In this document: positions 17,103 through 26,129 of the stretch, piece by piece
Layout: every line of letters starts with the position of its first letter
Numbering within the stretch: position 1 is the stretch's first letter
Origin: SIG299 sp045531955
Lineage (GTDB): Bacteria > Bacillota > Clostridia > Lachnospirales > Lachnospiraceae
NCBI GenBank assembly: GCA_045531955.1
Contig: JAZSFC010000048.1
Span: forward strand, 62,001-126,000
Direction: 5' to 3'
Length of the DNA stretch: 64,000 nt
Translations under genes and position numbers: made by a program
Notes under the pieces: model-generated
Seen by the model: the letters and a program-made list of their open reading frames with translations, nothing else
The model's database searches: none
What the model was told of the DNA's origin: nothing

Positions 17103-17176
17103 GCCACACATCGCAACATTGCATTTTTATTCACTTTTTTCAGTTTTTCCGCCTTGTTACTTAAGGAGGAAATATA

Positions 17177-19897
17177 ATGAAACCTACTTTCAGAAAAGGC
17201 GCTTTCCTTTTAGCGTCTGCCCTGGTGATTTCTTCCGCCGCACCGGCTACCGGCCCTGTTTATGCGGCTAAGACATTCACCTATGCTTACCAGACCGGTG
17301 GTGAGGTAAGCAGCATTTCCCTGGAAAAGGGAGATTCCGTTGACTTAAGATTCATCGGTGTCAGCGACTACAGAAATTACTCCCGTTCCTGGGTAAGCTC
17401 CAATCCGGAAGTTGCTACTGTTGATGTAAACGGTGTTGTTACAGCAAAGGCAAACGGTAGCGCTGTCATTACACTCCGCGTCGGAGACGGTAGTGCCTAT
17501 ACTTCCGAAGGCGTTGTAATTACAGTCGGTGAAATTCCAACTATGGAAGTTACTCTCGGCACATCCAAGGATGCTACCTTTGACAAGTACACATTAGAAC
17601 TTGGTGATACGGTAGACTTAAACTTCTATGGTGTAGTGAACTGGTCCACTTCTCTCTATTCTTCCCAGTGGCTTTCTTCCAACGAAACCGTAGCCACTGT
17701 AAGCAACACAGGTGTGGTAACCCCTGTAGCTCCGGGTACAACAACCGTTACCATTTCCATTACAAACAAAAACACCGGTAAGGAGCTTTCCGTAATTCCT
17801 GTGGAAATAACCGTTCCAGCTGCTGAGGCTTCCAAGGAATTTACTGCGCGCCAGACCAGTGATTCTGTTGTAACTTTAACCTTCGAAAACAAGGATATTA
17901 CCGCATCCGACTTAGAGAAGGAGCTTTCCTTCTACTACTATGTAGGTGATGTAAAGATTGCGTATCCAATCAAGGTTGACTCCGTAAAGAACGGTGTTGC
18001 AACCTTAACGTCCTACGTAACCTTCACTGACGGAACCAGATACGGTTTTACTTATGGTGAAACATCTGCAGAATTTGTGGCAAGTATCGGCGAAGTAGCA
18101 AGCATTCAGTACGCCTGGAATTGCGACGGAGATGAATACAAGGCATATGCCGGCACTGACACAACCATCTCTTACAAACTGTTAAATGCTCACGGAGTAG
18201 ATATTACCGCAACTGCCATGGCGCAGTCCGGTGCTTCTGTTATGTTTAACCTGTTAAAGGAATCCGAAAACGGTGATTTCTGGATTTCCGACTCCACAGA
18301 AGGCAAGCTTTTCTTCAATAGCGAAAATGCTATTGCCCAGGTGGAAATTGAATACATTACCGGCAAGTACCATCCGGAAACCTATGAACCAATCCCGGGA
18401 CCAAAGACTGTAGCTACCATTGTCAGCTCCAAAGCTCCGGCTTACGGTATCAATGTAGCCGCAGGCGGCATTACCACTATTGTAAAGAACGCAGCTGCTG
18501 AAGGCGAATCCATCGACTGGAGCAAAGCATCCAACATCATTGCCCTTGGCGATGACGAAAAGAATTCCTTCCGTCTTGTGGCAAAGCTTACTGACACCAA
18601 GGGAGAGTCCGTATATACCGACACAATGGACGCTGAAAAGGGTACCTTCTCCTTCGCAACAACAAACAATGCTGTTCTTTACATTGCAGAGGACGGTACC
18701 TTAATGACCAACAGCACCGGTACAGTAAACGTTCTTGTCTACTTCACACCGGCAGGCAGCAATATCTCTTCCGTAGTTGCAGTACTTCCGGTAACTGTCA
18801 GACCGGCAAGAGCTATCAGCTCCCTTACACTGGACAAGAATTCCGATATCATTTCTACCGAATCCGGCAACGGTTTCAATGAAACAACCTTTAAGGTAAC
18901 CTTAAAAGACCAGTTAGGTGACCTCATCGAAGGAGATATCGAAATTACAAGTAACTTAAAGAATCTTCCAAACGGCGTAACCGCTACCCCTGTTATCAGC
19001 GCAGTAGAAGGCGCAGACGGCGAATACACCTTCACCGTTACGGGCAGCCAGGAAAACCTCCCATCCGGTGCAACAGGCTATGCATATACCTTCACCGTAA
19101 AGGCAGGCAACCTGACAAAAACCTTCAATGTAACCGTAAAGAAACCTGCTTTTGACAAGAACAATAACCTGGTTATCTCCGGCTACAAGATTGAATTTAC
19201 CGGCGACGATGACTTAAAGACAACCGACGCCAACGAAAAGCTTGCAACCGCAACCTTATATCTGTTAAGTAACGGTGTAAAAGCACAGGTGGCTGAGCTT
19301 TCCAAGAAGGAAGCTTCCGTTTCCAACATGTTAGCAGGCAATTACTACTATGCAGTAACCAAGGGCGGAAATACTGTTGAAGCACCGGTAGCAAGCGGTA
19401 CAGCAATCCAGATTCCGTTAACTGACATCGTCGAAAAAGAAGTAGACGGCGGAAACATTAACGTAGTAGATAAGAGCAAGAACGGTACCGGTGTTTACAC
19501 CGTAACCATCTACAAGGGTATCGGCTCTGTTGCCGGTGCTACCGCATCCGCTCTTACCCAGGTATCCAGAAACACCTTAACCGTTAAGGACAGCCAGGAT
19601 TCCCTCTCCTATGCAGGAAAGAGCACCAACTCCTTCGCTTCTATCGACGGCGGTGCAGAACAGCTTGTCATGTCCAGCTTCAAATTTAAGCTTGGTGATA
19701 CAGTTCTGGATGACAGCAGTGACTACAGCGGCATTAAGTTAGTAGTAAATGCAAATAAGGTAGAAGACGGCGGCATGTTAAAGCCGGGCAGCGTATGCTT
19801 CGTAAAGAGCGTTGATTTCTATGTAGAAACCGCAGCCGGCAGCAACACCTATGTAAAGTACACCGTGAATGTAAATGATTACGTGGAAGTAAAATAA
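17177..19897 (+). CDS. Large secreted Big_2 surface protein P1
   Basis: This is a 906-residue secreted protein, first of four related genes here. The signal peptide spans residues 1-30 (FLLASALVISSAAPATGPVYAA; cleavage likely after VYA). Two Ig-like Big_2 domains follow (about 42-118 and 125-213), each with a WVSSNPEVATVD or WLSSNETVATVS core. The rest is repeated beta-sandwich material. The C-terminus shares the pattern KSVDFYVETAAGSNTYVKY with its paralogs. The ATG is preceded by CTTAAGGAGGAAATATA, the leader sequence also found before P3 and P4. No LPXTG motif, SLH domain or membrane anchor is visible, so attachment is unknown. It resembles S-layer or adhesin-like proteins. Confidence 0.85.
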   Translation: MKPTFRKGAFLLASALVISSAAPATGPVYAAKTFTYAYQTGGEVSSISLEKGDSVDLRFIGVSDYRNYSRSWVSSNPEVATVDVNGVVTAKANGSAVITLRVGDGSAYTSEGVVITVGEIPTMEVTLGTSKDATFDKYTLELGDTVDLNFYGVVNWSTSLYSSQWLSSNETVATVSNTGVVTPVAPGTTTVTISITNKNTGKELSVIPVEITVPAAEASKEFTARQTSDSVVTLTFENKDITASDLEKELSFYYYVGDVKIAYPIKVDSVKNGVATLTSYVTFTDGTRYGFTYGETSAEFVASIGEVASIQYAWNCDGDEYKAYAGTDTTISYKLLNAHGVDITATAMAQSGASVMFNLLKESENGDFWISDSTEGKLFFNSENAIAQVEIEYITGKYHPETYEPIPGPKTVATIVSSKAPAYGINVAAGGITTIVKNAAAEGESIDWSKASNIIALGDDEKNSFRLVAKLTDTKGESVYTDTMDAEKGTFSFATTNNAVLYIAEDGTLMTNSTGTVNVLVYFTPAGSNISSVVAVLPVTVRPARAISSLTLDKNSDIISTESGNGFNETTFKVTLKDQLGDLIEGDIEITSNLKNLPNGVTATPVISAVEGADGEYTFTVTGSQENLPSGATGYAYTFTVKAGNLTKTFNVTVKKPAFDKNNNLVISGYKIEFTGDDDLKTTDANEKLATATLYLLSNGVKAQVAELSKKEASVSNMLAGNYYYAVTKGGNTVEAPVASGTAIQIPLTDIVEKEVDGGNINVVDKSKNGTGVYTVTIYKGIGSVAGATASALTQVSRNTLTVKDSQDSLSYAGKSTNSFASIDGGAEQLVMSSFKFKLGDTVLDDSSDYSGIKLVVNANKVEDGGMLKPGSVCFVKSVDFYVETAAGSNTYVKYTVNVNDYVEVK

Positions 19898-19948
19898 ATC
19901 ATTGGGAAAGGCAAAAGAAAAATAAAAAGAAAACAGAAAAATACGATA

Positions 19949-19980
19949 AAACCCCGGGGCTATAAACGCCCCGGGGTTAA
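19949..19980. terminator. Bidirectional terminator of P1 and P2
   Basis: AACCCCGGGGC (19950-19960) pairs with GCCCCGGGGTT (19968-19978). T-rich sequence follows on each strand (TTAATTT on plus, TTTTATCG on minus). It serves the convergent P1 and P2 genes. Confidence 0.85.
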
Positions 19981-19985
19981 TTTGT

Positions 19986-22949
19986 TTAGTCGTTTGCACC
20001 GATACGGATGGATTTATTGATTCCGCTTACGGTCTTCTTATAGGTCATGGTATAAGAATTGCTGCCTTCTACAGGAACTGCGAATTCAACACTCTTAACA
20101 ATAACATAGCTGCCGTTAATGATGTAATCAACATCAGTAATCATTTCAGCTGTCATTTCTGTCCATTCCTTGCCGTCAATATCAAAGATGAACAGTTCTT
20201 CAATGATTTCACTCATGCCGCGTAAGTCATTATCACCTGCAACATCCAAAGATGTCTTGGAATTTCTTACGGTACGGTATGTAATGTTCTTTGTATTATC
20301 TTCTACAGTGAAGGAAGCTGTTAATGTTGTTGTTCTCGGAGTTGTGGATCTTTCCTCTACAATTCTGGTTGCCTTAACCGTATATTTACCTGCTGCCAAA
20401 GAATCCAGAGCCAGCGCTCCGCCGTTTGCCGGTGCGGAAACGTTAATCTTGATGCAGTTGTTTGCCTTATCAATATAAACACCAAGAGAATTTGCTCCTG
20501 CAGTTTCATCTACAGGCTTTCCGTCAGGACCAAGAACTAAAACATATACTTCACCTTCCTTACAGGAAGAAGTAAACTTATAATTTGTTGTATCGATTAC
20601 ATATAAATCATCGTAAAGACCGACTCTGATACCATTGCTGCTGGTCTTGAAGGCTTCGATTACTACGGACTGTGTTAATTCGCCCTTCTTTAACTCACCA
20701 AGCTTAATGGTTTCGGTGTCTGCTTCCAGATCCCAACCGGTTACCTTGATTTCACCGTTTGCCATAGCCGGGCTCTGTAATGTTGCGGTAATTGTTACCT
20801 TACGGTTTGTATTTGTTTCTGTTACAACAAAACCAACAGACTTTGTGGTTGTTACACTCTTGATGTTCTCAGCATTGATAACAAGGGTTGTGCCCTCTAA
20901 ATATGCCGGAGAAGAAGTGCCGTATAAAGCATCATTTACAGCCTTTATCTTGGAAGAAAGCTCTAAATCGTATTCGCCGGTCCAGTCATTACCGTACTGA
21001 TCCTTTAATAAAATTTCAACCTTTGCTTCACAGAATCTGTCTTCGAAGCCAGGAATTGCCTGAGAAGCAAGATTCACTCTTGTTTCCTCTGCGGAAATAG
21101 TGGAAAGCTTGCTTTCTGCAAGAATCTTCATCTGGCATACGCCAACGGTTCTTGTAGTGTAGTTACCACCGTTGTAGCCGCTGTCGGTAAGAGTTACCAG
21201 AACAACTGCACTGTTTACTGCCTGATATGGATAAATGGTGCCGTCGGTGTTCATAATCATCTGGTCTTCATTTGCTGCACTGAATTCAATGCCGTAACCA
21301 AACTTAGCAAATAAGCACTCGTAGTCATATACACTGTAAATGTTGTTTGCTACATCTACGCCTCTTTCATCGGTAACATAGAAGTTGCCGTAAGAGTCTG
21401 CTACCATGGCAACAAGCTTCGCATTTTCTGTACCGGAGATTACCTGGTGAACCGGCTTATTCCAGTCAATCTTATCAGACTTGGTGGTGTCGATAATGGT
21501 CCAGTTAACCACACGGTTCTGAATGCTGTAGTTTGGAAGTCTTGTGGATCTGATCGGAACTACATCCTTTACTTCCTTTTCGTTGCCGTAATCGTCATAA
21601 TATGTATAAACTGCGGAAAGTACAACGGATACGTTTGGCGCGAAGAAGTTCAGTTCATCACCGCTTAAGCTTACGTTTTCTTCATAGCTGGAAGAGGAGA
21701 AGTCGTAAGTAACATAACCCTTGTTCTTGTATGTTTCTGTTACATCAATGTTACCGTAGTATAAGCGGTAATCTAAAACAACAGGAACATCAATTGCAAT
21801 TTCTTCGTCATAAGCATATGCTACATTTGGTGTGCCGAGACACTCATAGGAAACATCGAGGCGGGTAGGAACACCAAACTTAACCTTGACTGTTTTACCA
21901 GGGTCTGCAGAGCCCGCCTTTACTACATACTGCTCGCCGTCTTCAAACGGATGAAGCGGAACAATACGTACTTCCGTACCGGAATTGTTAAGGGTTACAC
22001 TTGCAATTTCCCACTTAACTTCAACAGTGCTGGAGCCTGCAGTAATCATCTGATATAAAGAAATATCGGAATGATTGTAAGTAACCGGACTTGCAAACTT
22101 TAATACCAGGCAATTATCTGCTTCTAATGTAGCAGTATATGCCACGTACTGGTCGGATGGAGCCGGTGTTGCTGTTGGCGCCGTTGTAACCTTAGGAGTA
22201 GGAGTTGCTGTTGGCTTTAGAGTTGGGGTTGCTGTTGCGCCAGGCTTCTTCGTTGGAGCCGGTGTTGCTGTTGCAACCGGTACATAACTTCCTTCCTCTG
22301 TTACCAAAAGAGCAATCGGAGCAGCCTTCATGGTTACACCGCTAAAAATCTTTTTCACTGTGAGCTGGATTACAGTAAGGCCAGGAGCCTTTGGAGTAAT
22401 AACGCCCTCATCGCTGATGGTTGCCACACCGGTATCTGTGGAAGACCAGTCGAAGGAATATCTGTCACCCACGTTATCCTTAAGGCCGTTTGCCTTTAAT
22501 GTGGCGGTTTTGCCCATTTCGATAACATAGGACTTGATTTCATCTTCAGAGCTTGTACCGATGGTTACACTCTGATCCAGACCAACATAAACTGTTACGC
22601 CTGTGGATGTGTACTGTGTACCGTCACCACCGCTGATGGTTAATTTGATGGTTGCTACGCCGGTACCGATGGCTGTAACAACACCTGCAGTATCTACTAC
22701 CGCAACCTTGGTGTTGGAGCTTACCCACTTATACTTGTAGGTTTTCCAGTTAGATACACCGATAAACTTTAAGTCAACCTTTTCGCCCTTATCCATTACT
22801 AAGGTTGTTACAGTGTCGCCTGTAATCTGCTCTGCATATGTAAATGTCTTCTTTTCTGCCGCGTCAGCAACCCGGACTGCCGGAGCAATAAGAGACACTG
22901 CCATAGCAAAAACAAGTGCCAGGGACAGTTTTCTAAACTGCTTTTTCAT
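19986..22949 (-). CDS. Large secreted Big_2 surface protein P2
   Basis: This is a secreted protein of 987 residues. The start at 22949 is chosen for the AAAGGAGAAGACATT site. A signal peptide occupies residues 1-31 (MKKQFRKLSLALVFAMAVSL, then APAVRVADA). Two Big_2 Ig-like domains follow (about 50-125 and 130-215), with KWVSSNTKVAVVD and FDWSSTDTGVATIS cores. Residues about 225-265 are a proline/threonine/alanine linker (TPAPTKKPGATATPTLKPTA and on), typical of an extended, possibly glycosylated spacer. The C-terminal module resembles that of P1. The gene converges on P1 and diverges from P3 across 257 bp, where I see no clear operator. Function is unknown; it is probably a cell-surface or S-layer component. 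Confidence 0.85.
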   Translation of the reverse strand: MKKQFRKLSLALVFAMAVSLIAPAVRVADAAEKKTFTYAEQITGDTVTTLVMDKGEKVDLKFIGVSNWKTYKYKWVSSNTKVAVVDTAGVVTAIGTGVATIKLTISGGDGTQYTSTGVTVYVGLDQSVTIGTSSEDEIKSYVIEMGKTATLKANGLKDNVGDRYSFDWSSTDTGVATISDEGVITPKAPGLTVIQLTVKKIFSGVTMKAAPIALLVTEEGSYVPVATATPAPTKKPGATATPTLKPTATPTPKVTTAPTATPAPSDQYVAYTATLEADNCLVLKFASPVTYNHSDISLYQMITAGSSTVEVKWEIASVTLNNSGTEVRIVPLHPFEDGEQYVVKAGSADPGKTVKVKFGVPTRLDVSYECLGTPNVAYAYDEEIAIDVPVVLDYRLYYGNIDVTETYKNKGYVTYDFSSSSYEENVSLSGDELNFFAPNVSVVLSAVYTYYDDYGNEKEVKDVVPIRSTRLPNYSIQNRVVNWTIIDTTKSDKIDWNKPVHQVISGTENAKLVAMVADSYGNFYVTDERGVDVANNIYSVYDYECLFAKFGYGIEFSAANEDQMIMNTDGTIYPYQAVNSAVVLVTLTDSGYNGGNYTTRTVGVCQMKILAESKLSTISAEETRVNLASQAIPGFEDRFCEAKVEILLKDQYGNDWTGEYDLELSSKIKAVNDALYGTSSPAYLEGTTLVINAENIKSVTTTKSVGFVVTETNTNRKVTITATLQSPAMANGEIKVTGWDLEADTETIKLGELKKGELTQSVVIEAFKTSSNGIRVGLYDDLYVIDTTNYKFTSSCKEGEVYVLVLGPDGKPVDETAGANSLGVYIDKANNCIKINVSAPANGGALALDSLAAGKYTVKATRIVEERSTTPRTTTLTASFTVEDNTKNITYRTVRNSKTSLDVAGDNDLRGMSEIIEELFIFDIDGKEWTEMTAEMITDVDYIINGSYVIVKSVEFAVPVEGSNSYTMTYKKTVSGINKSIRIGAND

Positions 22950-23206
22950 AATGTCTTCTCCTTTCAAAATCATATATGGTCCTTTTTTTCCCTTATACGT
23001 TTCTTATTATAGTCTATTTTGGTAAATATTCCAAGGGTAGTTTTATGTTATTTATGTGTCCTTTTTGTGTCAACTGAGGAAAACACTACCAAATGCTGTG
23101 GATATTTGTGCATATTTTCTCGTCTTTCCGACTAAATATGCACTCCTCCCGCTCTTCCAAAACCCTCCAAAACTGGTAAAAAATACTACTTAAGGAGGAA
23201 AATATT

Positions 23207-26035
23207 ATGAAGAGTTTCTTTAAGAAGCTTGCCTTCGTAATGGCTCTCGCTATGGTAGTATCCATGGTAGCACCTGCTGGTGACGCTTTCGCAGCTGAAT
23301 CCGGTATCGCTATTCAGGGAACAGATACTATTGTAACAGAGTACACATTCGAGAAGGCTCCTGCGACCTTTGATTTCTGCTTCAAGGGTGCACCAAGCGA
23401 TTGGAAGAGCACATATGAGTGGACTTCTTCCAACGAAGCTGTTGCAACAGTAGATAAGACTGGTCTTGTAGCAGCAGTAGCTCCTGGTACAGCAGTTATC
23501 ACAATCACTGCTGGTGCTGATAAGAGCTATGTAGAAACAGTTAAGATTACTGTTAAGGAAGATGTTGAGGAGTTGGTTGCTAAGCAGACAACTCATGACA
23601 ATGTACAGGTTACATTCACTAAGAACCATGACTTTGATGTAACAGGTGTAGAAGGTGAAAATACTGTAAAGCTTTACCGTGTATTCTCCACAGAAGAAAT
23701 GGCAAAGATGAGCAATAAGAGCGGCTTTGCATTCGATGAAGAAGGTAACGGTTATCAGGCTCACTACATCATGTCTGCAACAAAGGGTGATACTGCTGAT
23801 GTATGGAATCTCAAGGGTTACAATACATTTGTAGACGGTGCAAGATATGCTGTGGTTTACGGTCCTAATGAAACCAGTTCCACTGTAAATGGTCTTAAGG
23901 TATTCTTTACTGCATATGTTGGTAAGGTTGCTAAGATTACTATCAGTGCAACAGACGCAACTGTTGAAAATGATGTAGAAGCTGGTGTTCCGGCTAAGTT
24001 ATCCACAAAGCTTTGGAACGCTCAGGGTATTGACCTTACAGGTTACTACGACAATGAAGATGAAACTGACTATGAGTTAGTAGATGAAAATGATGTAGAA
24101 GCTAGTGTTTCCGGTAACGAAGTAACTTTCGACGAACCAGGTGTTGTTGAAGTAATGGGTTCCTATACTTTCTATGATGAAGATCTGGAAGAAGATGTTA
24201 CTCTTACAGCTAAGACTGACGTTTTCGGTAGAAACTATAGCACATACCGCATCGAAAAGATCTATCAGTGGACTCTTACTGATGGTTCCGCTCCGGATTG
24301 GGCAGCAAACAAGTTCAATAACAAGGTAATCGCTGGTGATTCTGCTCAGATTTGGGTAGTTGTTGTTGATAACAGAGGTAACTTATTCTCCAATCACGCT
24401 GGTACAACAAAGATTGACAACAAGGCTGTTGGCTATATCGGCGGTGAAGAAGATACTGTATTCGAAGAATATGGTTACGAATTAGTATTTGATTCTCTTG
24501 ACCCAGATAGCTTACTGGTTGACCCAGAAGGTGCAGTAGATACTTATAAGGAAACTAAGAGTTTTGCAGTTGTTTCCTACAAGCGTTCCGATGATGAAGC
24601 TGCTAAGCTTCACGAAATCGGTGTTATGGGTATCGATGTAACCGCACCAAGAAAGCTTGATAAGGTTGTATATAATAGTACTTCCTTCAACATTTTAAAG
24701 GAAACTGAGTCCGAAGATGGCAGTGAACCAGGTGTATATGATGCAGATTCCGCATTCAACACATCTGCTAAGCTTGAGCGTACTTTCTACACTCAGTATA
24801 AGGATGTAAAGTGGGATAGCAAGTCTGAAGACTATGATCCAGACATTATTGACTTTACAGTAACAACTTCTAAGGATGCATTTAAGCCGGTTGCTGACAT
24901 GATTGCTGAAGCTCTTCAGTATGAAGGTTTCTACAACATCAGCTATGATACTATCTTCGCATATACAGAAGATGAAGAAGGCACTCCGGATTCCACTTCC
25001 GTAAGCTTCAAGGTTAAGGAAGGTGCTACCGGTGACAGCACAACAATTACTGTTAAGCTCAATATGCCTAAGTATACAGAGGATGGTTCCGATGTATATG
25101 TTGACCCAACAAGAGGTGTTATGGATGTTTCTAACCTCGAGTTATACACCAATACAGCAACAACTGCTAAGTTATTCCAGGTAAGTAAGGCAAATCAGAA
25201 GGTTGGTTACTTCCGAGTTGGTAGCTTAGAAGTAGCTGATGAAGAAAAGTCCTATTATGTAGCTAACGAATTAACAAGCAACTTCACTGTAAAGAATGGT
25301 GAAGCAATTAAATTTGTTTCCACAGCAAGTAATGGTGCTTTAGAGTTTGCTACTGACCTTAAGGAAAATGACTATGTACTTGTAGTTACTGACCCACAGG
25401 GTAGAATCGTTCCTGTTGTAGGACAGGGCGGTGCAGGCAAGGCTGTTAAGGAAGGTTCTAAGTTAGGTATTCAGGCAAATGCAGATGGTACAGCTTATGA
25501 GTTAGTTCTTGCAGCAGCTGGTGAAGACGGAGAAATGGAATATGCTCTTCATGGCACATACCGTGCAACCGTTTATAAGATTAACAAGAAGGTTGAAGGT
25601 GAAACCGTTACTAAGTACAGCGTAAGCCGTCTTACAAGCGATTCCTTCTCTGTAAGCAATACACAGAAGAGCATCACTTTCTACCACCAGGATAAGACAA
25701 AGAATGTAGAAGATGTGGCATTTGATCATGAAGCAGACAAGGAAGCTAATATGCCTGCTATCATCGATGCTATCTCTCAGACAATGAAGTTTAAGCTTAA
25801 CGGTAACGAGTTTACTCTTACTAATGGCGAAGCAACATACAAGTCTTGGATTAAGGTTAACAACGCAGAAGTAGTATGTGATATTACAATCGATGACGTT
25901 GACTTCAAGATTCAGGATGATGATCAGAGAGCAGTTATTAACACTATTACATTCAGAATTGAAACACCAGCTGTTGAAGGTGGTTACTACCTGTGCAAGG
26001 TTAAGGTTAACCGTTCTGTAAACATAGCTGAGTAA
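23207..26035 (+). CDS. Large secreted surface protein P3 (paralog of P4)
   Basis: This is a 942-residue secreted protein. The signal peptide MKSFFKKLAFVMALAMVVSM...GDAFA is almost identical, also at DNA level, to that of P4. Residues about 40-120 form an Ig-like domain (YEWTSSNEAVATVDKTG). Beta-rich repeats follow. The stretch ELVFDSLDPDSLLVDP...AVVSYKRSDDEAAKLHEIG (about 422-470) is nearly unchanged in P4. The C-terminus VKVNRSVN is shared too. Lysine is almost always AAG, unlike neighbouring genes, which suggests very high expression as for S-layer proteins. An AAGGAGGAAAATATT site precedes the ATG. No LPXTG or SLH motif is present. The 3' end and terminator repeat in inverted orientation in P4. 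Confidence 0.87.
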   Translation: MKSFFKKLAFVMALAMVVSMVAPAGDAFAAESGIAIQGTDTIVTEYTFEKAPATFDFCFKGAPSDWKSTYEWTSSNEAVATVDKTGLVAAVAPGTAVITITAGADKSYVETVKITVKEDVEELVAKQTTHDNVQVTFTKNHDFDVTGVEGENTVKLYRVFSTEEMAKMSNKSGFAFDEEGNGYQAHYIMSATKGDTADVWNLKGYNTFVDGARYAVVYGPNETSSTVNGLKVFFTAYVGKVAKITISATDATVENDVEAGVPAKLSTKLWNAQGIDLTGYYDNEDETDYELVDENDVEASVSGNEVTFDEPGVVEVMGSYTFYDEDLEEDVTLTAKTDVFGRNYSTYRIEKIYQWTLTDGSAPDWAANKFNNKVIAGDSAQIWVVVVDNRGNLFSNHAGTTKIDNKAVGYIGGEEDTVFEEYGYELVFDSLDPDSLLVDPEGAVDTYKETKSFAVVSYKRSDDEAAKLHEIGVMGIDVTAPRKLDKVVYNSTSFNILKETESEDGSEPGVYDADSAFNTSAKLERTFYTQYKDVKWDSKSEDYDPDIIDFTVTTSKDAFKPVADMIAEALQYEGFYNISYDTIFAYTEDEEGTPDSTSVSFKVKEGATGDSTTITVKLNMPKYTEDGSDVYVDPTRGVMDVSNLELYTNTATTAKLFQVSKANQKVGYFRVGSLEVADEEKSYYVANELTSNFTVKNGEAIKFVSTASNGALEFATDLKENDYVLVVTDPQGRIVPVVGQGGAGKAVKEGSKLGIQANADGTAYELVLAAAGEDGEMEYALHGTYRATVYKINKKVEGETVTKYSVSRLTSDSFSVSNTQKSITFYHQDKTKNVEDVAFDHEADKEANMPAIIDAISQTMKFKLNGNEFTLTNGEATYKSWIKVNNAEVVCDITIDDVDFKIQDDDQRAVINTITFRIETPAVEGGYYLCKVKVNRSVNIAE

Positions 26036-26107
26036 TCAGTTCCGTCAACGAATAGTTGAACAATACTAAAATTAAAACGAGGTTCTCGAAAGAGAACCTC
26101 GTTTTTT
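25997..26107. repeat. Inverted repeat A (P3 end and terminator)
   Basis: These 111 bp, covering the last 38 bp of P3, its stop and its terminator, recur in inverted orientation at 28371-28482. Only a few bases differ: CATAGCTG against CGTAGCTG, and one-base indels around AATAGTTG and CAATACTA. The copies bracket the ATPase/DUF4160/DUF2442 cassette. Confidence 0.85.
26074..26107 (+). terminator. P3 terminator
   Basis: AACGAGGTTCTC (26076-26087), loop GAAA, GAGAACCTCGTT (26092-26103), then TTTT: a perfect intrinsic terminator, and part of the inverted repeat shared with P4. Confidence 0.9.
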
Positions 26108-26129
26108 ATGCAAATTCATTAGAATTTTC

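Noticed and set aside
15500..17200. Prophage or integrative conjugative element
   Set aside because: Only the recombinase is present; no phage structural, replication, relaxase or transfer genes are within reach.
22165..22275. Repetitive DNA in P2 that could look like a CRISPR or tandem array
   Set aside because: It encodes an in-frame proline/threonine/alanine linker; no regular spacers.
23186..23764. Long minus-strand frame opposite P3
   Set aside because: Shadow of the P3 coding frame; no start support and unnatural Cys/Ser-rich composition.
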